From NCBI GenBank assembly GCA_030812955.1, contig JAUSTR010000006.1, positions 51,713 to 115,712 on the forward strand: 64,000 nt of DNA, given 5' to 3'. Under the pieces are notes generated by a model. The model saw only the letters and a program-made list of their open reading frames with translations. It was not told the origin of the DNA and did not search any database. This DNA comes from Bacillus alveayuensis. GTDB lineage: Bacteria; Bacillota; Bacilli; Bacillales; Aeribacillaceae. Position numbers and translations under genes: made by a program. Positions 25,294 to 34,190 of this stretch are shown piece by piece. The stretch's first letter is position 1. Every line of letters starts with the position of its first letter.

Positions 25294-26670
25294 ATGACAC
25301 TACCGAAACCATTTATAACAAAAATGGCATCATTACTTCAATCCGAATCGGAGAGTTTTTTCAAAGCCTTAAAAGAACCGAAAGTAAGTGGACTTCGAAT
25401 TCATCCACTCAAAATTTCCAAGGAGTCCTTTATAAACAATTCTCCATTTGACCTTTCACCCATTTTGTTTTATGAACATGGATTTTATTACAATGCAAAG
25501 AAGGATGAACCTGGTAAACACCCGTATCATTATGCCGGTGTTTATTACATACAAGAGCCTAGTGCAATGGTACCTGTGAAAATTTTGCAACCTCAGCCTG
25601 GCCAGCTCGTGTTAGATTTATGCGCAGCACCAGGTGGAAAGTCTACACAGCTGGCATTAATGATGAAAAACGAAGGGCTATTAGTAAGTAATGAAATCCA
25701 TCCAAAACGAGCGAAAATTTTAGCTGAAAATATCGAACGTCTAGGCGTTCGAAATTGTGTTGTAACGAATGAAACACCCGAGAGGCTCGCTGATCATTTC
25801 CCACAATTTTTCGATAAAATATTAGTTGATGCCCCATGTTCGGGCGAAGGAATGTTTCGCAAAGACGAAGAAGCGATAAAATATTGGAGCGAAGAGCATG
25901 TCCTACGATGCGCTCGTACTCAAAAGGAGATTTTAAAAAGTGCTTACAAAATGTTAAGGCCAGGTGGTGAGCTCGTTTACTCCACTTGCACTTTTTCACC
26001 AGAAGAAAACGAGCAAGTCATCGAATGGTTTGTAGAAAATTTCCCAAATATGTCCCTCATGGAAGTTCCAAAAGACGCTGGCATGGAAGTTGGCCGCGTC
26101 GATTGGACTCTTAATCAAAGAAAAGAAATGAAAAAGTGTATACGATTGTGGCCACATAAAATAAAAGGTGAAGGACATTTTGTCGCAAAGCTGAAAAAAG
26201 AGAATGATGAAGAAATAAAGATTTCTAATATAAAATATGAAAAAAATATCGTGAAACAACGTGATTTAACGGATTTTCTTTCTTTTGAAAAACAGGTCTT
26301 AACAAAGCCGCTAAGAGGTACTTTTTCGATTCAAAAACAACAGCTTTTTCTATTACCTGAACATTCACCTGATTTTGGATCATTAAAAGTCATTCGAAAA
26401 GGACTTCATCTTGGCCAATTTAAAAAGAATCGCTTTGAACCAAGTCACCATCTCGCTCTATCGTTATCTGCCTCCGATGTCAAACACGTTTATGAGATGT
26501 CTTCAACAGAACAGGAATGGAAAAAGTATATTCGTGGGGAAACAATGGCAACAGGAAAAGATCGGGGTTGGGTTTTATTAACGGTCGATCAATTTCCAAT
26601 TGGATGGGGGAAAGAGACAAAAGGAATTTTAAAAAACTTTTATCCAAAAGGATTACGAATTCATTTTTAA
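25294..26670 (+). CDS. rsmF: RsmF/NOL1-NOP2-Sun family RNA m5C methyltransferase
   Basis: A 458-residue tRNA/rRNA cytosine-5 methyltransferase. The SAM site DLCAAPGGKSTQLA, motif IV VDAPCSGEGMF with a Pro-Cys, and motif VI YSTCTFSPEENE with the catalytic Cys are all clear; a C-terminal RsmF/PUA-like domain follows (about 320-458). RsmF methylates 16S rRNA C1407 in E. coli; the exact target here is inferred. ATG at 25294 has GGAGAGGAG upstream and a perfect TATAAT lies at 25260-25265. Confidence 0.9.
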   Translation: MTLPKPFITKMASLLQSESESFFKALKEPKVSGLRIHPLKISKESFINNSPFDLSPILFYEHGFYYNAKKDEPGKHPYHYAGVYYIQEPSAMVPVKILQPQPGQLVLDLCAAPGGKSTQLALMMKNEGLLVSNEIHPKRAKILAENIERLGVRNCVVTNETPERLADHFPQFFDKILVDAPCSGEGMFRKDEEAIKYWSEEHVLRCARTQKEILKSAYKMLRPGGELVYSTCTFSPEENEQVIEWFVENFPNMSLMEVPKDAGMEVGRVDWTLNQRKEMKKCIRLWPHKIKGEGHFVAKLKKENDEEIKISNIKYEKNIVKQRDLTDFLSFEKQVLTKPLRGTFSIQKQQLFLLPEHSPDFGSLKVIRKGLHLGQFKKNRFEPSHHLALSLSASDVKHVYEMSSTEQEWKKYIRGETMATGKDRGWVLLTVDQFPIGWGKETKGILKNFYPKGLRIHF

Positions 26671-26722
26671 TGCATGTTCGGATGCAAGACAATGAAGAAT
26701 ATTTCGCCTCCTAAATTTTCTG

Positions 26723-26833
26723 AAAAAAGGCTGCCCAAAAGCCAATGGAAGAAACGCCATGACAATAAAAATGTACATTCGATTAGATGAGCCATCTATT
26801 GTGTCATTGGCTTTCGGCTATATAGGCAGCTTT
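26723..26833. terminator. long imperfect palindrome between convergent rsmF and ypmS
   Basis: Outer arms GCTGCC/GGCAGC (26730-26735, 26825-26830) and inner arms AGCCAATG/CATTGGCT (26740-26747, 26805-26812) enclose about 57 nt. T-rich flanks occur on both strands. It probably acts as a shared terminator, though at about 110 bp it is larger than usual. Confidence 0.55.
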
Positions 26834-26877
26834 GATTTTCCTCAAAAAGCCAACAAAGAGGGTTCAAATTATAACGT

Positions 26878-27462
26878 CTATTTTAAAAAATGATACGGAA
26901 CATAAAGCTTTGCAGAAATCTGATCTTGTTTCAGATCAATGTTTCCGGCTAAAATTTTATAATTATTTTGCAATGTTATGTCTGTTAAATGCACAATTAC
27001 TTTTCCGTCAGCGGAATCAATTGTTACTGCTTCCGGCAGTTCATAATGCTTTTCGACATATTTTAGAACATAGGATATGGGAAGAGATAGCTTTCCAACA
27101 GACATGTTATGAACAGATAAAACAACATTTCCATCAGCTGTTACTTCTGGTATAAACGATATCGTTAGCTGCAATTCGCGACCAAATGCCTTTAATGATC
27201 CATATAGCTTAACATCCTCTTCAATAGAAATCTGATAAGCTAATGGTTGCTCCTTTGCTTCTTTTTGTAAATATTCGTTTACGAGATTCGTAACCGTTTG
27301 TTTATCTGCCATTACTTGAATAACAGCATAATCATTCTCGTTTATTGTCATCGGTTTTATTTTTTTTGTTTCTTTCGGAATATTCATTAAACTCACAACA
27401 AACAAGAAAGCAATGATATTGACTGAAAGCAATAGGATAAATGATACCTTCCATTTATTCAT
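26878..27462 (-). CDS. ypmS: YpmS family protein (DUF2140)
   Basis: A 194-residue protein with an N-terminal transmembrane anchor (about 5-27) and an extracytoplasmic beta-rich domain. It matches B. subtilis YpmS, which always follows ypmR. ATG at 27462 overlaps the end of ypmR by 8 bp and has AGGAAG upstream, so I reject the longer frame to 27495. Function unknown; the context with a GDSL esterase points to an envelope role. Confidence 0.88.
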   Translation of the reverse strand: MNKWKVSFILLLSVNIIAFLFVVSLMNIPKETKKIKPMTINENDYAVIQVMADKQTVTNLVNEYLQKEAKEQPLAYQISIEEDVKLYGSLKAFGRELQLTISFIPEVTADGNVVLSVHNMSVGKLSLPISYVLKYVEKHYELPEAVTIDSADGKVIVHLTDITLQNNYKILAGNIDLKQDQISAKLYVPYHFLK

Positions 27463-28240
27463 GCTTGATCTTCCTATCTCGTATAATTGCTTCATACACC
27501 CTCTCGGCTATGTAAGTATATGCCTTTTCATTTGGATGAAATTCATCATCTGATAAAAGACGTTCTCCATCTTGAGTAAAAATATCTACAATCGATACAT
27601 AAGTTGCTTTTGAATCTTTTGCAACCAATTCAGCGGACGTTTCATTCCATTCTTGAACAATGACATCGATTTCAGGAACATCTGGTAAAGTCAATTGAAA
27701 AGGATTATATAACCCAATATAATATAAATTCGCATGTTTATTGTACGATCGTATAACATGGAATATATCTTTTAAACGTTCTTGATAATTTTCCCTTTCT
27801 TTCCGAAACGGTTCATAGGTTAATGAAAATATATTGCTCTTCATCACTTTCATTAAATCATTGGCACCTATCGTCAATACAATAATATCAGCATCAGCCA
27901 GTTCTTTCTTCACATCATCCTTATTTAGCATATTTAATAAGTTCGTCGTTTTATATCCTTTTACACCAAAGTTTACGGTTTCAACTTCTTTTATATATTC
28001 ATTTTGCTCCAATAATTCTTGAACCCTGCCAACGTAGCCATTTTTCCCTTCTTTATCTCCAATTCCTTCTGTTAGAGAATCACCAATTGCCACCATTTTT
28101 AGTTTTTTTTGTACCGCAACATAAACACGGTCTTTCTCTTTTAAACTGCTCGTTTTATCTGATAATAAATTTACTTTTAGAGCAGAACAACCAAATAAAA
28201 TCAAAAAAATAAAAGGAAAAAAAATCCACTTTTTGTTCAT
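27455..28240 (-). CDS. ypmR: SGNH/GDSL-type lipoprotein esterase YpmR
   Basis: A 261-residue lipoprotein (lipobox LFGC near residue 18) with a GDSL hydrolase fold. The catalytic Ser is in VAIGDSLTEGIG, the block III Asn in LTIGANDL, and the Asp/His dyad in DEFHPNEKAY near the C-terminus. The substrate, probably an acyl ester at the cell surface, is unknown. It overlaps ypmS and lies downstream of ypmQ in the order known from B. subtilis. Confidence 0.92.
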   Translation of the reverse strand: MNKKWIFFPFIFLILFGCSALKVNLLSDKTSSLKEKDRVYVAVQKKLKMVAIGDSLTEGIGDKEGKNGYVGRVQELLEQNEYIKEVETVNFGVKGYKTTNLLNMLNKDDVKKELADADIIVLTIGANDLMKVMKSNIFSLTYEPFRKERENYQERLKDIFHVIRSYNKHANLYYIGLYNPFQLTLPDVPEIDVIVQEWNETSAELVAKDSKATYVSIVDIFTQDGERLLSDDEFHPNEKAYTYIAERVYEAIIRDRKIKHE

Positions 28241-28371
28241 GGTTGGTCACCTGCCAATACATATGGAGGGGATTTTATTATATCATATTCTCGGTATGCT
28301 TATCATTAAAACCATTTTCATATTCGGCTGTAGATAGGAAGCAAAAGCTGCATTTATCCTTGTAAAACTGC

Positions 28372-28405
28372 AAAAAAAGGACTTGCCAAAAAGCAAAAGC
28401 CCTTT
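28372..28405 (-). terminator. terminator of ypmQ
   Basis: On the minus strand AAAGGGCTTTTGC pairs imperfectly with GGCAAGTCCTTT and is followed by TTTTTTT. It overlaps the very end of ypmQ. Confidence 0.75.
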
Positions 28406-28976
28406 ACTGAATCGTTTTGATATCTTCAATTATTTCGTCATAAGGAGGATTTTCCACACCATTATAGCTTTTTAACACAATTCCGTTTTGATCAACTAAA
28501 TAAAAATTAGTTCCGTGAATTACTTGATCGTTTTCCTTCGGTTTTTGTACGATCGCTTTAAAACTTTCCATTGCGAAATTCTCAATTTCCTCTTGATTAT
28601 ATCCAGTTAAAAAATGCCAATTCTCAAATGAGAGCGGATAATTTTCTGCAAACTTTTTTAATTTTTCTGGTGTGTCTACCTCAGGATCCACACTAAAAGA
28701 GACAAATTCAACATCTACTCCTTCTTTTTCAGCCATTTGCTGCAATTGAGTCATATTAGCAGTCATTGGTGGACAGACAGTTTCACAATTTGTAAAAATA
28801 AAGTCAGCAATCCATACTTTTCCTTTTAAATCTTCTAATGAGAATGAATCACCATTTTGATCTATATAAGAAAAGTTTTGCACTTCATAATTTAATGCTC
28901 CTTCTATTTTCGAATCGCCACAAGCTGATAATAAAAGTAAAATAATCATCGAAACGACAAAAACTATTTTTTTCAT
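28404..28976 (-). CDS. ypmQ: Sco1/SenC-family lipoprotein YpmQ (copper chaperone for cytochrome oxidase)
   Basis: A 190-residue lipoprotein (lipobox LSAC near residue 19) with a thioredoxin-like Sco1 domain. The Cu ligands are the CxxxC in TNCETVCPPM and the distal His in VIHGTNFYL. B. subtilis YpmQ (BsSCO) matures the CuA site of cytochrome c oxidase. ATG 28976 is preceded by AAGGTG; the longer frame to 29084 runs into a repeat element and is rejected. Confidence 0.93.
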   Translation of the reverse strand: MKKIVFVVSMIILLLLSACGDSKIEGALNYEVQNFSYIDQNGDSFSLEDLKGKVWIADFIFTNCETVCPPMTANMTQLQQMAEKEGVDVEFVSFSVDPEVDTPEKLKKFAENYPLSFENWHFLTGYNQEEIENFAMESFKAIVQKPKENDQVIHGTNFYLVDQNGIVLKSYNGVENPPYDEIIEDIKTIQ

Positions 28977-28999
28977 CGTACTACACCTTTCTTTCTTTA

Positions 29000-29063
29000 G
29001 GTTGTTTTCGTAAATATTGTTGCTTTTCGACTGCAAAGCAATAATCTTTTTTAGAAAAGAGCC
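29000..29063 (+). repeat. nested-palindrome repeat, copy D (64 bp, minimal form)
   Basis: Begins GGTTGTTTTCGTAAATATTG and ends TTAGAAAAGAGCC. Only the terminal arms and a truncated GCTTTTCGACTG centre remain. It lies immediately upstream of ypmQ. Confidence 0.75.
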
Positions 29064-29190
29064 TTTTTTTAAAAAGTTTAGCAAATTCCATTAAGATTCA
29101 AAAGAAAATTACGAAGATGTCATAAAAGTTTCAAGAACCATATGAAAATTGGATGCCTGTATTTCATTATTTCGTTCCATTAAAAAAATG

Positions 29191-29254
29191 AACAAGGCTG
29201 TCCCGAAAGCTAAGTGTCAGCCTCACAATCCAACACTTGTGGGACAGCCTCGTT
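29191..29254 (-). terminator. terminator of ypmP
   Basis: AGGCTGTCCC/GGGACAGCCT forms a 10-bp outer stem around an AAGTGT/ACACTT inner stem. It directly follows ypmP on the minus strand. Related GGCTGT..ACAGCC hairpins occur at 62271. Confidence 0.75.
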
Positions 29255-29259
29255 CCACA

Positions 29260-29511
29260 TTACGCATTATTTCGTAACAAATTGATTTGATATATTGCTT
29301 CAAAGTCTGGCCATTTTAATACTCGTTTTAAATATTCGCGAAAGGAATAAACGCGTTTTGGCTGCTTTGTACCATAAATCGTTAACAAAAACGTTTGCAG
29401 TCGAAGGTTTAACATGAAACGGTAAGAGTTATCATCCTCCAATACTGGAATTTCAATGATCTTAACCTTCTGTCCATTTTTCGCTTTGAACTCTAGGCTT
29501 TTTAGTAACAA
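29260..29511 (-). CDS. ypmP: YpmP family protein (DUF2535)
   Basis: An 83-residue soluble protein starting MLLKSLEFKAKNGQKVKIIEIPVLE, the conserved start of the Bacillus YpmP family. TTG start at 29511 with GAGGG upstream. It sits between ypmQ and ilvA as in B. subtilis. Function unknown. Confidence 0.88.
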   Translation of the reverse strand: MLLKSLEFKAKNGQKVKIIEIPVLEDDNSYRFMLNLRLQTFLLTIYGTKQPKRVYSFREYLKRVLKWPDFEAIYQINLLRNNA

Positions 29512-29655
29512 ATTATCAATCCCTCTTTATACCCGTTTCTTATATTATACCTTCTTTCTCCTGAAAAGTATGTTGAAATTTGTCACCAAAATATAGGTTC
29601 CGTATATTTTTAATTGCCAATGTATATCTACCAATCAAAAGGGACCCTTTCCTCA

Positions 29656-30924
29656 TTAAATTAATAAATGAAATAAATTACTATCTTTATTCACTTCTGT
29701 GAATGGAAATCCTTTCTTTTTCATTCTTTCAATCAATCCATCATAGTCTTCGCGATGCTTTAATTCTATCCCAACTAAAGCTGGTCCGCTATCTTTATTG
29801 TTCTTTTTCGTATATTCAAAACGAGTAATATCATCAGTTGGACCTAACACTTCATCTAAAAATTCCCGTAAAGCCCCCGCGCGCTGCGGAAAATTGACTA
29901 TAAAGTAATGCTGAAGTCCTTCGTAAATTAATGATCGTTCCTTTATTTCCTGCATCCGTCCGATATCATTGTTCCCCCCGCTAACAACACAAACAACATT
30001 TTTCCCTTTTATTTGTTCTTTATAAAAATCTAATGCCGATATAGGCAATGCACCTGCTGGCTCTGCCACAATCGCATTTTCATTATATAAGTTTAAGATC
30101 GTCGTGCAAATTTTCCCTTCAGGTACTAATACAATGTCGTCTAAAAGATTTCGACAAATCGAAAAGGTCAACTCTCCTACACGTTGTACTGCAGCTCCAT
30201 CAACAAATTTTTCAATTTCCGGCAGGGTAATTACTTCTCCTGCTTCCAGCGATTTCGCCATTGCTGGAGCTCCTTCTGGCTCAACACCAATTAATTTTGT
30301 ATCAGGTGAAACACTGCGAAAATACGTTCCTAGACCTGCAAAAAGTCCTCCGCCACCGATGCTGGCAAACAAATAATCTATCGGTTCTTCACAATCATTT
30401 AAAATTTCAATGGCACATGTCCCTTGACCGGCAATCACATGATGATCGTCAAAAGGATGTATAAATGTTCGTTTCTCTAATTTTGAACATTCCTCTGCTT
30501 TTTCATAGGCATCGTCAAATGTATCACCGTGTAAGACAATTTCGACATATTCTTTCCCGTGCAGCTTCACTTGAGAAACTTTCTGTTTTGGTGTTGTCGT
30601 TGGCATAAATACTTTTCCATGAATTTTCAGCTCTCTGCACGAATAAGCAAAGCCCTGAGCATGATTACCAGCACTTGCGCAGACGACTCCATTTTTTGTT
30701 TCCTCGTCTGTTAATTGCTTCATTTTGTTATAAGCACCACGAATTTTAAAAGAGCGAACCATTTGCAAATCTTCACGTTTCAAAAAGACGTTACATTCGT
30801 ATTTTTCCGATAATTGCCGATTTCGTTCTAATGGTGTATGGATCACAACATCTTTCAATGCTTGATGAGCTTTCAAAATATCTTCTACTTGGACGTTTAG
30901 TTCAACCTTTGTGACATGACTCAT
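29656..30924 (-). CDS. ilvA: threonine dehydratase (biosynthetic)
   Basis: PLP enzyme of 422 residues, the same length as B. subtilis IlvA, making 2-oxobutyrate for isoleucine synthesis. The PLP lysine is in VRSFKIRGAYNKM, the phosphate loop is GGGGL, and a single C-terminal ACT-like regulatory domain (about 335-420, FPQRAGALREF) mediates feedback control. ATG 30924 has AAAGGGTAGGG upstream; a longer frame runs through the promoter. It has its own promoter with a CodY-type box. Confidence 0.95.
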   Translation of the reverse strand: MSHVTKVELNVQVEDILKAHQALKDVVIHTPLERNRQLSEKYECNVFLKREDLQMVRSFKIRGAYNKMKQLTDEETKNGVVCASAGNHAQGFAYSCRELKIHGKVFMPTTTPKQKVSQVKLHGKEYVEIVLHGDTFDDAYEKAEECSKLEKRTFIHPFDDHHVIAGQGTCAIEILNDCEEPIDYLFASIGGGGLFAGLGTYFRSVSPDTKLIGVEPEGAPAMAKSLEAGEVITLPEIEKFVDGAAVQRVGELTFSICRNLLDDIVLVPEGKICTTILNLYNENAIVAEPAGALPISALDFYKEQIKGKNVVCVVSGGNNDIGRMQEIKERSLIYEGLQHYFIVNFPQRAGALREFLDEVLGPTDDITRFEYTKKNNKDSGPALVGIELKHREDYDGLIERMKKKGFPFTEVNKDSNLFHLLI

Positions 30925-30964
30925 TTGTACATCCCTACCCTTTACATCATTCTTTAATTCGTAC

Positions 30965-30990
30965 ATTATAACATGAATTTTCAAAAAATA
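30965..30990 (-). promoter_or_regulatory. ilvA promoter with CodY-box-like site
   Basis: A TATAAT -10 is at 30965-30970 (minus strand). On the plus strand 30976-30990 reads AATTTTCAAAAAATA, matching the CodY consensus AATTTTCWGAAAATT at 13 of 15 positions. The box overlaps the spacer of the promoter, fitting repression by GTP/isoleucine-bound CodY, as known for ilvA in B. subtilis. Confidence 0.65.
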
Positions 30991-31103
30991 AAGAACGAAT
31001 AACGTTTTTTTTTGTAAATATTTAATGCTTCTTTCCATAAATTATTTTCTTCTGTTGACATTTTACTGCATTTTGATAAAAAAATGCCCCTTAATAGAGG
31101 CAA

Positions 31104-31592
31104 TTAAAACCGTTCATATATGACAAAACGATGCGGATAAATATTTTTTTTATCGACTGTTCCTTCTATTGATGAAATCTTTTTCCATTCTTCCAAATTG
31201 AACGGAGGAAAATAAGTATCTCCTGTAAATTGTTCGTCGATTTCCGTAATATATAAACGGTCTGCGTATGGTAATAGTTTTTCAAAAATATTCGCTCCGC
31301 CAATGACGAAAATTTCTTCCTCTTGATGTTTGTTGGCAAAAGTTAAAAACTCGTCCATTGAATAAAAAACTTGGCAACCCTCTGGGTGAAAGTGACGATT
31401 CGTTGATAACACAATATTTTCTCTTCCCGGTAATGGCCGCCCAATGGATTCAAACGTTTTTCTTCCCATGACAATTTTATGTCCCATTGTCATATTTTTG
31501 AAATATTTTAAGTCGGCGGGGAGATGCCACGGCAGTTGATTATTTTGACCAATTAAACGATTTCGATCCATTGCAAAAATAAAGGAAATCAT
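31104..31592 (-). CDS. dfrA: dihydrofolate reductase
   Basis: A 162-residue chromosomal [31 protein letters not shown] holds the substrate Trp and active-site acidic residue (Asp27-type), followed by [15 protein letters not shown] (NADPH) and [10 protein letters not shown]. Its ATG overlaps the TGA of thyA by four bases (ATGA), so the two are translationally coupled: DHFR regenerates the tetrahydrofolate that ThyA oxidises. Confidence 0.97.
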   Translation of the reverse strand: MISFIFAMDRNRLIGQNNQLPWHLPADLKYFKNMTMGHKIVMGRKTFESIGRPLPGRENIVLSTNRHFHPEGCQVFYSMDEFLTFANKHQEEEIFVIGGANIFEKLLPYADRLYITEIDEQFTGDTYFPPFNLEEWKKISSIEGTVDKKNIYPHRFVIYERF

Positions 31593-32383
31593 ACACTAAC
31601 TTCTCCTTTAATATGTGGATGTGGATCATATCCTTCAAGGACAAAGTCTTCGTATTTGAAGTCGAAAATGGACTTTACATTTGGATTTAAGTGCATTTTC
31701 GGTAATGGTCTTGGTTTTCTAGTTAGCTGCAGCTTTACTTGGTCAAGATGATTTTTATAAATATGAACGTCACCAAAAGTATGAATAAATTCCCCTGGTT
31801 GATGATCTGTCACTTGTGCGACCATCATCGTTAACAGGGCGTATGAAGCGATGTTAAAAGGAACTCCTAAAAAAACATCCGCTGAACGTTGGTACAATTG
31901 ACAGGAAAGCTTCCCTTCTGACACATAAAATTGAAAGAAAGCATGACATGGCGGTAATGCCATCTTATCTAGATCCCCGACATTCCATGCATTTACAATT
32001 AATCGGCGCGAATTAGGATTTCGTTTAATTTCATCAATAACGTTTGTTATTTGATCAATTGTTCGGCCATCAGCTGCTGTCCAAGACCGCCATTGGTATC
32101 CATAAATTGGACCTAGTTCTCCATTTTCATCTGCCCATTCATTCCAAATCCTTACGCCATGTTCCTGCAAGTATTTGACATTCGTATCGCCTTTTAAAAA
32201 CCATAGCAACTCATAAATAATTGATTTTAAATGAAGTTTTTTCGTCGTTAATAACGGGAATCCCTTTGATAAATCAAATCTCATCTGGTATCCAAATGTG
32301 CTAATAGTACCAGTCCCTGTTCGATCGTCTTTTTCAACCCCATTTTTTAAAACATGCTGACAAAGATCTAAATATTGTTTCAC
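31589..32383 (-). CDS. thyA: thymidylate synthase, ThyA type
   Basis: Folate-dependent thymidylate synthase of 264 residues, the size of B. subtilis ThyB. Key motifs are DRTGTGTIS, the catalytic Cys in [31 protein letters not shown] and the C-terminal H-x-Y segment ([12 protein letters not shown]). The GTG at 32383 is preferred: AAGGA lies about 10 nt upstream and the length fits, whereas the GTG at 32392 nearly abuts that site. First gene of the thyA-dfrA operon. Confidence 0.96.
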   Translation of the reverse strand: MKQYLDLCQHVLKNGVEKDDRTGTGTISTFGYQMRFDLSKGFPLLTTKKLHLKSIIYELLWFLKGDTNVKYLQEHGVRIWNEWADENGELGPIYGYQWRSWTAADGRTIDQITNVIDEIKRNPNSRRLIVNAWNVGDLDKMALPPCHAFFQFYVSEGKLSCQLYQRSADVFLGVPFNIASYALLTMMVAQVTDHQPGEFIHTFGDVHIYKNHLDQVKLQLTRKPRPLPKMHLNPNVKSIFDFKYEDFVLEGYDPHPHIKGEVSV

Positions 32384-32495
32384 CCTCGACACATCCTTCT
32401 TTGTCTAATCCCTCATGACTACATTCTTTCTTATTTTATGGTTCATACTAAAAAAAATCAATGATCGATATTTTTATATGCTCGTAGCATGCAAT

Positions 32496-32522
32496 GAAAA
32501 AAGTACGCCAAATTGCGTACTT
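32496..32522 (-). terminator. terminator of ypjQ
   Basis: An 8-bp stem AAGTACGC/GCGTACTT with a 6-nt loop, followed by TTTTTT on the minus strand; overlaps the ypjQ stop codon. Confidence 0.8.
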
Positions 32523-33048
32523 ACTGGCTTAACGTTTCTGACAGTTGTTTATCCATTTGATCGCGATGATGATGAGCAATTCGGCTTGCAGCAGCTGCAG
32601 CAATGGCCGCCACAATATCATCTAAAAACGTATTCACACGACCATTTTTTTCTGAATCTAGTTTTTTGATAATTCCATATTTTTCTTTATCTAAAAATCC
32701 AAAATTCGTAAAACCAATCGAGCCGTATATATTAACAATTGATAAAGGCAATATTTCATCAATACCGTATAAAGGTTCATCCGTTTCAACTAATTGCTGT
32801 AATGGCTCTGGTAATAATTTTTGTTCAGCCATTTGATCAAGGGCAATTCCAGTTAAAACGGCGTGAACAATTTCACGTTTTTTCAGGACATTTTCAATAT
32901 GTTTTTTACATTCATCAATTGTAATATCAGGAATATATTTTTGCTGTAGCTTCATGACAATTTCAGCAATATCTGTAATGGTGACACCTCGCTCTTCAAG
33001 AGATTGTTTCGTCATTTCTATCATTTCCTGTAACGTATACTTGTTCAT
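32521..33048 (-). CDS. ypjQ: phosphatidylglycerophosphatase A family protein YpjQ
   Basis: A 175-residue protein of the PgpA/YpjQ family. The conserved C-terminal region (YGSIGFTNFGFLDKEKYG, then NTFLDDIVAAIAAAAASR) contains the DD-type acidic residues of the family, but strong membrane helices of E. coli PgpA are lacking. It may act on phosphatidylglycerophosphate; activity is unproven for this subgroup. ATG 33048 is preceded by GGAGGG. Confidence 0.85.
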   Translation of the reverse strand: MNKYTLQEMIEMTKQSLEERGVTITDIAEIVMKLQQKYIPDITIDECKKHIENVLKKREIVHAVLTGIALDQMAEQKLLPEPLQQLVETDEPLYGIDEILPLSIVNIYGSIGFTNFGFLDKEKYGIIKKLDSEKNGRVNTFLDDIVAAIAAAAASRIAHHHRDQMDKQLSETLSQ

Positions 33049-33065
33049 TTGATTCCCTCCATCCT

Positions 33066-33635
33066 TTAATGTGTCATCCAGTTTGGTGGTGTGTTGCGAT
33101 CCCAATAAATCTTACCTAAATGGTAATGGGTTTGAAAATGATCGTGATAAGTGTGATAGTGAAAATTAAACCAATATCCTTCTTGAGGCGGGTGGTCAAC
33201 CCTTACATGAAAACGAATAAGATCATTTCCTGTTTTTTCATCATAAATGTGAAAAATTTTTTCGCTTTTTCCCCCGGACGGCTTAGATGAAATCATCACA
33301 TGTTCAAAATTTTCTTTTTCCACTTTTAAAAAATGTCTGATTACTTCTTCCATTTTAGGAAAAATAATCGATTTAAACTCATCTTCAATCACTGGTCCAA
33401 TGCGATTTCCGAATTTCTCAAACGATTGTTTTTCAGCTTTGGCGATAAACGTTTCTATGAAGTTTGATTCATCATGATACGGATCTGAGAAAATGGCAAC
33501 TGTACTCGTTGACTCTTGCGATGATGGTCCTGATGTGTTTTCATCTGCCAATAAAATGTCAGGTGGTGAAACGAGACCAAATGTCACGATCGTAAATAAA
33601 AGAACTAGCGTTTTCCGTACCCATCTCTTCATCAT
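33066..33635 (-). CDS. ypjP: YpjP-like secreted protein
   Basis: A 189-residue protein with an N-terminal signal peptide (about 1-30, MKRWVRKTLVLLFTIVTFG) and a soluble, His- and aromatic-rich C-terminal region (FHYHTYHDHFQTHYHLGKIYWD). Order ypjQ-ypjP is as in B. subtilis. It may be anchored or released at the surface; function unknown. The His-rich tail invites a metal-binding hypothesis, which is only inference. Confidence 0.82.
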   Translation of the reverse strand: MMKRWVRKTLVLLFTIVTFGLVSPPDILLADENTSGPSSQESTSTVAIFSDPYHDESNFIETFIAKAEKQSFEKFGNRIGPVIEDEFKSIIFPKMEEVIRHFLKVEKENFEHVMISSKPSGGKSEKIFHIYDEKTGNDLIRFHVRVDHPPQEGYWFNFHYHTYHDHFQTHYHLGKIYWDRNTPPNWMTH

Positions 33636-33826
33636 GGTATACCTTCCTAAATATTCTATTTGTCTATTATTCTACCATACAAATAAGTACAATATATGAA
33701 TTTTTGTTCAATTCACCCACTTCCATTGTGATGTTTTCATTGAAAGGGTTTAAATTTAGCATGAAAAAGAGTAAAATAAGATAGGCTAAATTGTACATAT
33801 GAGATTAAAAAATTGGGGGGATTGAT

Positions 33827-33901
33827 ATGTTCGAAACTTTGTTTATCGTCGGAAGCTTTATTACCCTTGCTTATTTAATCATAATGGAAATTACAGACTA
33901 A
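33827..33901 (+). CDS. 24-residue single-pass membrane peptide
   Basis: ATG 33827 follows a GGGGGG ribosome site and encodes MFETLFIVGSFITLAYLIIM plus four residues (EITD), one transmembrane helix with acidic residues at both ends. A strong terminator begins at its stop codon, so promoter-peptide-terminator spacing looks like a real miniature gene. It is below the size that gene finders report. I do not recognise the family. Confidence 0.6.
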   Translation: MFETLFIVGSFITLAYLIIMEITD

Positions 33902-33930
33902 AGAAACTCATGGAGTACCATGAGTTTCTT
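33901..33930. terminator. bidirectional terminator between two tiny genes
   Basis: A perfect 13-bp stem AAGAAACTCATGG/CCATGAGTTTCTT with a 4-nt loop. It ends the 24-residue peptide gene on the plus strand and the SASP-like gene on the minus strand. Confidence 0.88.
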
Positions 33931-33934
33931 TCGT

Positions 33935-34063
33935 TTAAAATCTTTTTTGTTTTTTACGTGATGAATCTTTCGATATTCCTAATTCGTTTCTAGTCGTACC
34001 CTGCCCTTCAACCTGAGAGGAATTCAGACCTATCGTGGATGGATCTTTCTTTCGTTTCGTCAT
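33935..34063 (-). CDS. small basic protein, minor SASP-like (SspL-type composition)
   Basis: A 42-residue protein: MTKRKKDPSTIGLNSSQVEG start and a KDSSRKKQKRF tail, hydrophilic with no Cys. It has an excellent GGAGGTG ribosome site and its own terminator. Length and composition resemble B. subtilis SspL (42 residues), but I cannot confirm homology. Confidence 0.65.
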   Translation of the reverse strand: MTKRKKDPSTIGLNSSQVEGQGTTRNELGISKDSSRKKQKRF

Positions 34064-34190
34064 GCTGTTGACACCTCCACCCATTATTATGATGCTCATG
34101 AAAAAAATTACTCATAAATTTTGAATAAATGCTTAAGTAAAATTAGGCTATGAAACGGTGAGAGACAGAAAATAAAACTGAGGGCATCCT

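Noticed and set aside
30925..31103. T-box leader in front of ilvA
   Set aside because: No T-box motif, specifier hairpin or antiterminator is visible; the start lies about 40 bp from a normal promoter.
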